Assembly: GCA_006515795.1 (NCBI GenBank)
Contig: VFMC01000312.1
Span: 1-7,459 of the forward strand
Length of the DNA stretch: 7,459 bases
DNA from: Acidimicrobiaceae bacterium
GTDB taxonomy: Bacteria; Actinomycetota; Acidimicrobiia; Acidimicrobiales; Ilumatobacteraceae
Reading direction: 5' to 3'
The position numbers were made by a program, and so were the translations under genes. The notes beneath the pieces are model-generated. The model ran no database searches and was not told the origin of the DNA. It saw only the letters and a program-made list of their open reading frames with translations. How positions within the stretch are numbered: the stretch's first letter is position 1; each line of letters begins with the position of its first letter. Of this stretch, positions 1-6,345 are shown piece after piece.

Positions 1-1015
1 TCTCTATTCCTAGACCGACCCTTTGAGTGCCCAGGCCGATGTACATCGCCGCGGCCGTCGCCCAGAGGGTGAGGAGCTGGCTCTGCACCCGCCAGCCGGG
101 ACCGCGCCAGAGGGCGACGCCGAGCGCGGCGGCCGCGGCGATGCCACCGAGCGCGCCAACCCCGGCGAGGCTCTCGAAGGTAGCGACCACGCCGCGAACG
201 GCGTAGGCGGGAACCTGGGCGATCGAGCCGCCCGTCGACTCCTCGGGCGAGCGGCCACCCCATGCCGCCCACCACCATGCCTGGGCGAGCGCCGACGGAA
301 CCGTGGCCACCGCCAGGGCCACCCACCGACGTCGGAGAAGGAGGAAGATGGCGATTCCGCCGAGGACGATCCCGCCGAACCCCGATGACATCGCGCCGAT
401 CACGGCGATGACCGACCCGGCGACGTCGCGTCGATCAACAGGCCCGTCGTGGTCGACGAGGATGAACTGCAGCAGGAAGGCCAGCAGTGAGAGCCCGTAT
501 GTGATCTGTACCGCGAACACGATGTTCTCCCATCCGGCCCCGAACACGAGCAGGCCAGCGCCCACGAGGGTGGACGTCCACGGATGCACTCCCGCCCGGC
601 GGCACAACACGCGGACGGCGAGGACGATGCACACGTGGATGAGCATGTTCAACGCCAGGAAGGGCCAGTACGAGTCGATGCCGAACACGTTGTCGAGCGC
701 GCCGAAGAGCAGCAGTGGTGCGGTCATCCAGTGGCCTGCGGTGGGAAGCAGGAGCCACTCGTGCCAGCCGAAGTCGTGACGGATCTGAGTGCGGGTGACG
801 ATGAACGCCCAGTCGTCGCGGATGAACCACTGGTGACGGCCGACGATGAACATGACCGGAGCGGTGACGGCCAGCGCGACCCGGAAGCCCCACGCGGCCG
901 CAAGGTCGGTGCACGTCCAGGCCCACATCTTGCTGGCGCGGCGCTCGATCTGCGTCGCCAGGTTCGTCGCCAGGTTCGTCGCCGAGTCGGTCGCCGAGTT
1001 GGTTGCCGGTTTCAC
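1..1015 (-). CDS. Polytopic membrane protein, GT-C glycosyltransferase-like (partial, runs off left edge)
   Basis: The frame is open from a GTG at 1015 to the left edge, giving 338 visible residues with no stop. The GTG overlaps the stop of the upstream methyltransferase by 4 bases (GTGA), which supports this start; ATG at 928 (residue 30) is the alternative. No strong Shine-Dalgarno is visible. After a low-complexity Thr/Asn/Ala N-terminus (residues 4-21), a first hydrophobic segment (about 39-59) leads to a loop with Asp67-Asp68-Trp, then a Gly-His-Trp turn at 94-96 and further membrane segments near 117-137, 148-161, 172-187, 198-227 and 231-245. A DD or DE pair just after the first membrane helix is typical of GT-C enzymes, which take sugar from polyprenyl phosphate on the outer face of the membrane. 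The Trp-Glu-Asn at 162-164 between helices recalls uncharacterised actinobacterial membrane proteins of this type. It is last in the visible glycan operon, where a GT-C transferase would use the product of the GT2 enzyme. Donor and acceptor are unknown; a flippase or polymerase is less likely. Confidence 0.7.
   Translation of the reverse strand, partial: MKPATNSATDSATNLATNLATQIERRASKMWAWTCTDLAAAWGFRVALAVTAPVMFIVGRHQWFIRDDWAFIVTRTQIRHDFGWHEWLLLPTAGHWMTAPLLLFGALDNVFGIDSYWPFLALNMLIHVCIVLAVRVLCRRAGVHPWTSTLVGAGLLVFGAGWENIVFAVQITYGLSLLAFLLQFILVDHDGPVDRRDVAGSVIAVIGAMSSGFGGIVLGGIAIFLLLRRRWVALAVATVPSALAQAWWWAAWGGRSPEESTGGSIAQVPAYAVRGVVATFESLAGVGALGGIAAAAALGVALWRGPGWRVQSQLLTLWATAAAMYIGLGTQRVGLGIE
954..1013. 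repeat. Five degenerate 12-base tandem units at the 5' end of the membrane-protein gene
   Basis: Units start at 954, 966, 978, 990 and 1002. The first two are identical (gtcgccaggttc on the plus strand), the next two differ from each other by one base (gtcgccgagtcg, gtcgccgagttg), and the fifth is more diverged. Twelve is a multiple of three, so the repeat encodes a four-residue period (Asn/Asp-Ser/Leu-Ala-Thr) in residues 2-21, before the first membrane helix. Copy-number change would alter the length of the cytoplasmic N-terminus without shifting frame. The array ends at base 1013, inside the start codon. Confidence 0.75.
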
Positions 1016-1815
1016 TGCTGGTCCGCGGTGGGAGGTTTGCGGAGCACCACGATGACCGACAAGCCGAACGGCAGCCGGGCCCACCGTCGCTTCAGCAGGA
1101 GCGCCTCGAACTGGAGCATCCACGTGAATGGCCGGTTGATCCAGCGCAAGCCGCGCGGCATCGGCTTCACGTCGGAGTCGGCGGAGGCGACGCCGACCCG
1201 CATCAGCACGAGCCGTCGAACCGCGGCGACCGGGAACAAGACGGTGTTCGCGTAGGTCGCCCGAACGACCTCGAAGCCTGCCCGCCGGGATCGCTCGGAC
1301 AGCTGGTGCAGGCTGTACCGGCGCTGGGTGTGCAAGGCCTCGTCGTGCCCACTGCGCATCCACTCGTACGCTGCCCCACGTACGAACGCGACTCCGCCCG
1401 GCCGCAGCACGCGGTACATCTCGGCCAGTGCCCGCTCGTCGCCGCCGTCACCAGGGATCTGGACCAGCACATCGAAGCTGCAGGCGATGTCGCAGCTCTC
1501 GTCCGGGTACGGCAGGTCTGTGGCCGATGCCAGTACGACCTTGTGCTCGCCTCTCGTGCGACAGAAGCGCAAGGCGTGCTCGACCACATCGAGGCCACCG
1601 ACGGTGGCATCGGCGCCGTACCGTCGCAACCAGGTGAGATTGCCGCCCGTGCCGCAGCCGAGGTCGACGACGACCCGTTCGCCAGCCGGCCGCAGGAACG
1701 GGCGTGCCGACTCGACCACGGGATCGAAGAGAGCGGCCTGCACATCGCGCATCCCGACGAACCACCAGTAGGTGTCTTCCAAGTGGTGGAGCTGCTCGAA
1801 GTCCTCATCGCGCAC
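1012..1815 (-). CDS. Class I SAM-dependent methyltransferase
   Basis: 267 residues from a GTG at 1815. It overlaps the end of the GT2 gene by 11 bases (1805-1815) and the next gene by 4, so translational coupling is likely. The Rossmann core is clear: motif I at residues 48-60 (VVVDLGCGTGGNL, Asp51, Gly53, Gly55), the acidic residue that would bind the SAM ribose at Asp76, a motif near residue 115 (Ser-Phe-Asp), and the post-motif Leu-Arg-Pro-Gly-Gly at 137-141. The N-terminal Glu-Asp-x-Tyr-Trp-Trp-Phe (13-19) is common in methyltransferases of polysaccharide clusters. The last 60 residues are basic and aromatic with a hydrophobic stretch, suggesting loose contact with the membrane or a lipid-linked substrate. 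The substrate, whether sugar hydroxyl, amino sugar or lipid carrier, cannot be read from sequence. Length is normal and no key residue is missing. The family call is secure; the role in surface glycan modification is inferred from its neighbours. Confidence 0.9.
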   Translation of the reverse strand: MRDEDFEQLHHLEDTYWWFVGMRDVQAALFDPVVESARPFLRPAGERVVVDLGCGTGGNLTWLRRYGADATVGGLDVVEHALRFCRTRGEHKVVLASATDLPYPDESCDIACSFDVLVQIPGDGGDERALAEMYRVLRPGGVAFVRGAAYEWMRSGHDEALHTQRRYSLHQLSERSRRAGFEVVRATYANTVLFPVAAVRRLVLMRVGVASADSDVKPMPRGLRWINRPFTWMLQFEALLLKRRWARLPFGLSVIVVLRKPPTADQQ

Positions 1816-2515
1816 GGCGCACCACCATTCGGAACCACAGGCCGGCGAGTTGGCCCGCGCTGTGGGCGATCGCCGGAAGTCGGAAGAACTGAGATCGACC
1901 CGCGGGCCGGAAGTAGTGATGAACGGGTGTTTGCACGAACCGGGCGCCGCGCTCGGAGAAGCTGCGCATCATCTCGACGCAGATCACCCCACTCGTCGAC
2001 GAGAGCGGCCGATCGACGATCAACTGGCGGCGGAAGAGCCGGAAGTCGCAGTCGGTGTCGCGCACCGGTAGGCGGAACAGCAGCTTCACGGTGTGGTGGT
2101 ACACCCTCCCGATCACCTTGCGATACAGGGGATCACCGCGGCCGAGCTTGTAACCCTGCACGACATCGACGTCATCGGTCGCCAACGGCACCAGCAGAGC
2201 GGCCTCTTTCGCGTCGTACTGTGCGTCGCCGTCGGTGTAGAAGATCCAGTCGAATCGGGCGGCGGTGAACCCGGTGATGAGTGCGCCGCCGTAGCCGCGG
2301 TTGCGATCGTGATGGATCGGGCGGAGCCATGGACGGTCGAGCGCGAGGCTGTCGAGCAGCTGCCGGGAGTCGTCGGATGAACCATCGTTCACCACGATGA
2401 CCTCGAGCTCGGCAACCAACGGCGACAACGCGGCGAACACGTCGTCGATCAGGCCCCCGATCGTGGACTGGTCGTTGTAGCAGGGGAACATCGCCGAAAT
2501 GGCCAGACCGGTCAT
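1805..2515 (-). CDS. GT2 family glycosyltransferase, polyprenyl-phosphate sugar synthase type (DPM1-like)
   Basis: 236 residues from ATG at 2515, which forms an ATGA overlap with the stop of the aminotransferase remnant at 2512. It has a GT-A fold: N-terminal beta strand with Pro-Cys-Tyr-Asn (11-14), the nucleotide-binding VVNDGSSDDS (41-50, Asp44), an Asn-Arg-Gly-Tyr-Gly-Gly loop (72-77), the metal-binding Asp95-Gly-Asp97 followed by Ala-Gln, and a later Asp-Thr-Asp-Cys-Asp-Phe-Arg block (153-159) as in dolichyl/polyprenyl-phosphate mannose or glucose synthases. No C-terminal membrane helices are present, so it is probably cytoplasmic or peripheral. Such enzymes move a sugar from NDP- or GDP-sugar to polyprenyl phosphate, and the product feeds GT-C transferases such as the one downstream. 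The frame stays open upstream to 3406 only because a deletion in the aminotransferase placed both in one frame. The ATGA junction marks the true start. The sugar is not predictable. Confidence 0.9.
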   Translation of the reverse strand: MTGLAISAMFPCYNDQSTIGGLIDDVFAALSPLVAELEVIVVNDGSSDDSRQLLDSLALDRPWLRPIHHDRNRGYGGALITGFTAARFDWIFYTDGDAQYDAKEAALLVPLATDDVDVVQGYKLGRGDPLYRKVIGRVYHHTVKLLFRLPVRDTDCDFRLFRRQLIVDRPLSSTSGVICVEMMRSFSERGARFVQTPVHHYFRPAGRSQFFRLPAIAHSAGQLAGLWFRMVVRRAR

Positions 2516-2679
2516 GATCCGTCCGTGAGCCCGGCGTGCTGAAGCTGGTCGAGCGCCGACTCGACCCGCTCGACCTCGGGGTCGGTGAGTTGCGGGAAGC
2601 ACGGCACGCTCACGCATTCGGCGGCCCACCCCTCGCTCTGCGGGCACGGAGCGCGCCGGAAGTGGAGGTATGCAGGACC
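2512..2679 (-). pseudogene. C-terminal remnant of DegT/DnrJ/EryC1 sugar aminotransferase
   Basis: This frame differs from that of the aminotransferase N-terminal part. It reads Gly-Pro-Ala-Tyr-Leu-His-Phe, then a Pro-Cys-Pro-x-Ser-Glu-x-Trp-Ala-Ala-Glu block and the hallmark near-terminal Ser-Val-Pro-Cys-Phe-Pro, then an acidic helix that ends with TGA at 2512. This is the usual C-terminal end of DegT-family sugar aminotransferases, where Pro-Ala-Tyr normally follows the His-Tyr-Pro segment. The stop overlaps the GT2 start as ATGA, a normal operon junction, so this is the native 3' end of the gene. About 45-50 residues expected between this piece and the upstream piece are absent. Confidence 0.8.
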
Positions 2680-3406
2680 GAAGTGCCGGCGCTGCTGCCC
2701 GGTATCGAGCCGCGATCGAGCGGCGTCGGTCGTTCCAGTCGTGGAGGTGGTCGAGACCGAGGCGGAGCCACGCCGCCTCCAGCTCCGACATGCGGAAGTT
2801 CTGGGCGATCGACTCGTGAACGTACTGGTCGGACATGCCGTGCACGCGGAGGCGTCGAACCCGCTCGGCGAGCTCGGGCCGATGTGTGACCACCGCACCG
2901 CCGTCGCCGATCCCGCCCAGGTTCTTCGTGGGATAGAAGCTGTAGCAGACCGCCGCCGACCGAGGTTCGACGCGTACGGCGCCATGGGCCTGCGCCGCAT
3001 CCTCGATGATCGGCAGGTCGACGTCGGGGAGCGTTGCCGGCCTCCCGTACAGGTGCACCACCACGACGGCGCGGGTGCGCTCGGTGACGGCGTGGCGCGC
3101 CAGCGCGGGATCGATGTTGGCCGTGCCCGCTTCGACGTCGACCGGCACCGGAACCGCGCCGACTGCGCACACTGCAGCGGCGGTGGGCACCGCCGTGAAA
3201 GCCGGCACGATCACCTCGTCGCCGGCGCCGACACCGAGCGCGGCGAGGCTCAACTGGAGGGCTGACGCGCCCGACGACACGGCGACGGCATGAGGTGCGC
3301 CCATCGCCGCGGCGAGCTCGAGTTCGAAGGAGTCGGTCTCGGGTCCGAGCAGATACACCCCCCGGCGCGTGACGGAAGCGGCCAGTTCCGAGAAGCGATC
3401 TGCCAT
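2680..3406 (-). pseudogene. DegT/DnrJ/EryC1 (WecE-like) PLP-dependent sugar aminotransferase, N-terminal and core part, broken
   Basis: 243 residues match from ATG 3406. The family converts a keto-sugar nucleotide to an amino sugar using PLP and glutamate or another amino donor, in the cytoplasm. Visible features are a Leu-Gly-Pro-Glu entry (20-23), the phosphate-binding Ser-Ser-Gly (44-46), Glu-Asp-Ala-Ala-Gln (135-139, with Asp136 for the pyridine nitrogen), the Schiff-base lysine Lys161 in SFYPTKNLGG, and Asn-Phe-Arg-Met-Ser-Glu-Leu-Glu-Ala-Ala (203-212). The active site is therefore present. Two things are wrong. Homology ends at Arg243 (base 2678), where the frame changes and about 45-50 residues are lost before the C-terminal piece. 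The usual first 10-15 residues (a Pro-x-x-Asp-Leu strand) are also missing, with a TAG 12 bases upstream of the ATG. Read uncorrected, the frame runs through a 54-residue nonsense linker into the GT2 protein, giving a false 533-residue fusion. It is either a real pseudogene or an assembly fault. Confidence 0.85.
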
Positions 3407-3416
3407 GGCGAGAACC

Positions 3417-4331
3417 TACGTCATTGGCGATCAACTCGCTGTCGGACTCGAACGACCCGATGTCGATGCGCCGGTGCTCGTCGGGCCATTCGATCGACTT
3501 CACCTCGCTGCCAGCACCGGCAAGACCGGCCGCCATCGTCGCCAGGTCGACGAGCGCGTGGTGCTGCGGGTGGCCCACGTTGTACACCTGGCCGACTCCC
3601 GCCTGGCCGGCGCAGCTCACCAAGGCATCGACGACATCGTCGATGAACAGGCAGTCGCGCCGCTGATCGCCGCTGCCGAACAGTTCGATCGTCTCGCCGA
3701 GCAGAGCCTTGCGGATGAACACGGGCAGGAAGCCGAGCTCGTTGCTCGACAGGCGCTGTCGCGGCCCGTACACGTTGGTGAGGCGCAGCGAGGTGATCGG
3801 CATCGCGTGCGCGCTGGCGTAGACGAGGTGAAGTTGCTCGCCGGCCAGCTTGGCCACGCCGTTCACGTCGACGGGTCGCACCCGGTGATCCTCGTCGACC
3901 GGGAACCGGATGGCGCGCCCGTACACCTGCCGGGTGGAAGCGTGCACCACCCGCGCGTGCGGGTTGACAGTGCGGAGCATCTCGAGGAACCGAACGTGGG
4001 TGAGCGCGTTCAGGTAGAGGTCGCGTTCGGGTTCGACCATCGACGCGGTGTGGCTCACCTGACCGGCGAGGTTGAAGATGACCTCAGCACCATGGAGCAG
4101 CTCGGCGACGCGCTCGTCGCCGATGTCCGCGATCAACACGTCGGCCTGGCACCCTTCGATGTTGCGGCGATCGCCGCCATGGCCTTCGACGAGGGCATCG
4201 ATCACCCGAACCTCGGCGCCGGCACCGGCAAGCTGGTGGACGAGGTTCGATCCGATGAACCCGAGGCCGCCGGTGACCACGCAGCTCACGCCGGCGAAGG
4301 CGTCAACTTTGGGGCGGCCGGCCATGCGCAT
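3417..4331 (-). pseudogene. NAD(P)-dependent epimerase/dehydratase (extended SDR, NxxxK variant), C-terminus lost
   Basis: 305 residues match from ATG 4331 (ATG 4325 is equally possible). The NAD-binding TGGLGFIGSNL is at 20-30, Asp45 follows the second strand, and there is Asn-Leu-Ala-Gly-Gln near 87-91, Ser132-Thr133-Arg-Gln-Val-Tyr-Gly, and Leu-Thr-Asn-x-Tyr-Gly-Pro-Arg (184-191). Where most SDRs have YxxxK this one has Asn157-Gly-Val-Ala-Lys161 (codon AAC at 3863-3861). I recall this Asp-Val-Asn-Gly-x-x-Lys subgroup of UDP-glucose-4-epimerase-like proteins of unknown substrate. The usual Ile-Asp-Ile-Gly block is at 289-292, but the expected Leu-Gly-Trp-x-Pro segment and final helix (about 25-30 residues) are absent. 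The frame instead enters aminotransferase DNA out of phase and continues to a stop at 2610 as an Arg-rich nonsense tail. It is the first gene of the glycan operon, with a -10 box just upstream. It probably made a nucleotide sugar for the downstream enzymes. Confidence 0.85.
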
Positions 4332-4339
4332 AGCCGAGC

Positions 4340-4345
4340 ATCGTA
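4340..4345 (-). promoter_or_regulatory. -10 box TACGAT for the glycan operon
   Basis: TACGAT (4345 to 4340) matches TATAAT at four of six positions, including the key T1, A2 and T6. It lies 8 bases before the epimerase ATG at 4331, so the transcript would start at or within a few bases of the start codon, the leaderless arrangement common in actinobacteria. No convincing -35 is seen 16-19 bases upstream. It is the only clear promoter candidate for the five-gene operon. Confidence 0.5.
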
Positions 4346-4362
4346 GGCGCGATGGCTTGGCC

Positions 4363-4378
4363 GGGCTCGGCGGAGCCC
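4363..4378 (-). terminator. Weak hairpin after the HrpB gene
   Basis: GGGCTC and GAGCCC pair as a 6-base stem with a 4-base loop, in the 85-base gap between the HrpB stop (4417) and the epimerase start (4331), upstream of the -10 box. No T-run follows. It might aid termination or be chance in GC-rich DNA. Confidence 0.2.
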
Positions 4379-4416
4379 CGAACCCGACAGGCTGGCGAGT
4401 GCCGCGATCGCTTCGG

Positions 4417-6345
4417 TCAGCGGTCTTTCAAACGCTTCGCCGGTGCAGCACCCGGGTCGACGGGCCACGCGTGCTTGGGGTAGCGGCCGGCCATCTCCTT
4501 GCGCACGTCAGCCCACGACCCGCTCCAGAATCCGGGCAGATCGGCGGTGATCTGGATCGGGCGGTCAGCGGGTGACAGCAGCTCGAGCGTGACCGCAACC
4601 TCGTTGCAGACGGTCGGGTGCACAGTGGTGCCGAACAGGTCCTGGACGCGTACCGAGGCCGTCGGGTTGGCGCGGGTGTAGTCGACGGGTACCCGCCGTC
4701 CGCTCGCCGTGTCGAGCGCCGCGGGCGCGAGTTCGGCCAGCGACATCTGCTGGTCCCACGAGAGCAGGTTCGACAGCAGCATCGCCACATCGAGCCTCTC
4801 CAGATCGGCCCGACCGGTCGCGTGCAGGAGGTATGGGGCGAGCCATTCGTCGAGGGTGTTCAACAGTCGAGCGTCACCGAGGTCGGGCCAACCGGCCTCG
4901 GGCTGGTGGCGCCTGACGAACGCGACCCGTGACCGGAAGCCTTCGGCGAGGCCCATGTCGAGCTGGGCGAGGCGCGTGGCCCGCACCCGATCGAGCAACG
5001 CCTGCACCGTGGCCGGACCGACGGCAGGCGGGCGCCGGGTGTCGCTGAGCACCATGTTGCCGAGCCGCGTCTCCACCCTCACCACGAGGTCTCCGGCAGC
5101 CTTGTCCCACAGCATCGACTCTCGGCGATCGACGTCGCCGGCGAGCATCGCTTCCAACTCGTCGGCGTCGAGGCCGGCCGCCAGCCGGGCGCGCGCCGAG
5201 GTGCGATTGCCGTCGAGGTCGGCCGCGACGATGAACTGCTCGCGTGCCAGCGGGTCGTCCTTGGCGATCCAGGCGCCGCCGCCGGTGCGCAGCTGGAACT
5301 GGCCGGGCTGGCTCCGGCGGGTGGCGACGCGATCGGGGTAGGCGAGCGCCAGCAGGGCACCGCACCGGGCCGAGTCGATCTCGGCGAACACGATCCGGAT
5401 GCCACCTCGTTCGGCGATCCCGAGTGCTCGATCGCGGACGTGTTGCACGGCGCGGTGGTCGGCCCGTTCGTCGCGGGTGTCGCCGGTGACGATGCTCACC
5501 CGAAGTGCGAGATCGCAGGGGAGATCGTCGAGGCGGCCGCGCATGATGTCGCGCTCGTCGATGAGCGCGGCGACGATGCAGGCCAACGGCCGGTCGGCGG
5601 GTGGTGCCGCCACCACCATGCGGGCGAGGCGCGGATGAACGGGCAGCGCCAGCATCGCCCGCCCTTGGGGCGTGATCGTTCCGCTCGGGTCGAGCGCCTC
5701 GAGCTCGGTCAGCAGGGCGCGGCCGGACTGCAGCGCCTTCGGTGGAGGGGCGTCGATGAAGGCCAACGACTCGGGCGTGGCGTTCCACGCTGCCAGTTCG
5801 AGCACCAACCCGGACAGGTCGGCCTGGGTGATCTCGGCCGGCAGGTGGGGGAGCCGCGTTCCATGCTCGAGCTTGCTCCACAGCCGGTAGCACACGCCTG
5901 GTTCGGTGCGGCCGGCACGACCGGCGCGCTGATCGGATGAGGCGCGGCTGCTGGTGACGGTGGTGAGGCGGGTCATTCCCGATCGCGGGTCGAAGCGTGG
6001 CACGCGAGCCAATCCGGCATCGACCACGACCCGGATCCCGGCGACGGTGAGCGACGATTCGGCGATGTCGGTGCTGAGCACCACGCGACGCCGACCGGGG
6101 GGAGAGGGTGCAAGCGCGGCGTCCTGATCGGCCAGGGCGAGCGCGCCGGCCAACGGGCGCAGGTCGACGTCGGGGCTCACCCGGTCGCGCAGGAGCGCCT
6201 CGACGCGTCGGATCTCCCCGATGCCGGGGAGGAACACCAGCACATCGCCGAGCTCGACGCGAAGCGCGGTGAGCACTGCCTCGGCGGTGGCCTGCTCGAC
6301 CCGGGTGCCCTTGGCGAGCGGGAGCGACCGCACCTCGACCGGGTG
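4417..6345 (-). pseudogene. hrpB: HrpB-type DEAH-box ATP-dependent RNA helicase, C-terminal two-thirds (broken gene)
   Basis: About 642 residues continue the helicase in a different frame from the N-terminal piece, beginning at a Pro-His-Pro-Val-Glu-Val-Arg block and ending with TGA at 4417. It contains the second RecA domain: motif IV region Val-Leu-Val-Phe-Leu-Pro-Gly-Ile, motif V STDIAESSLTV, motif VI Gln-Arg-Ala-Gly-Arg-Ala-Gly-Arg. Then come the winged-helix and ratchet-like helicase-associated region (Leu-Pro-Val-His-Pro-Arg-Leu-Ala) and the HrpB-specific C-terminal domain, finishing in Trp-Pro-x-Asp-Pro and a basic tail. HrpB proteins are usually about 820-850 residues; the two pieces here total about 810, so some 20-25 residues are missing at the join near 6346. 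A GTG at 6333 could serve as an internal start, but the product would lack ATP-binding motifs I-III. Family role is poorly defined RNA remodelling; hrpB is dispensable in E. coli. Confidence 0.88.

Noticed and set aside
1860..1900. Gap or separate small gene between GT2 and methyltransferase
   Set aside because: The GT2 frame runs cleanly to the stop at 1805, overlapping the methyltransferase start, leaving no space.
1003..2268. Long plus-strand open frame of 421 codons opposite the methyltransferase and GT2 genes
   Set aside because: It is antisense to two genes with clear catalytic motifs, and its translation is Arg/His/Pro-rich with no recognisable fold. Long antisense frames are common in high-GC DNA.
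2674..2682. Programmed ribosomal frameshift in the aminotransferase
   Set aside because: No slippery heptamer or stimulatory structure is evident, and a frameshift would not explain the 45-50 missing family residues.
2610..3416. Minus-strand continuation of the epimerase frame to a stop at 2610
   Set aside because: After the scar near 3417 the translation is Arg-rich and lies out of frame over well-conserved aminotransferase sequence, so it is a nonsense tail and not a domain.
3369..4346. Plus-strand open frame of 325 codons opposite the epimerase
   Set aside because: It covers the epimerase almost exactly on the other strand. The epimerase has the NAD motif and conserved blocks; this frame has none.
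5244..5940. Plus-strand and alternative minus-strand frames within the HrpB gene
   Set aside because: They overlap the motif-rich helicase frame and are shadows with biased Arg/Pro composition.
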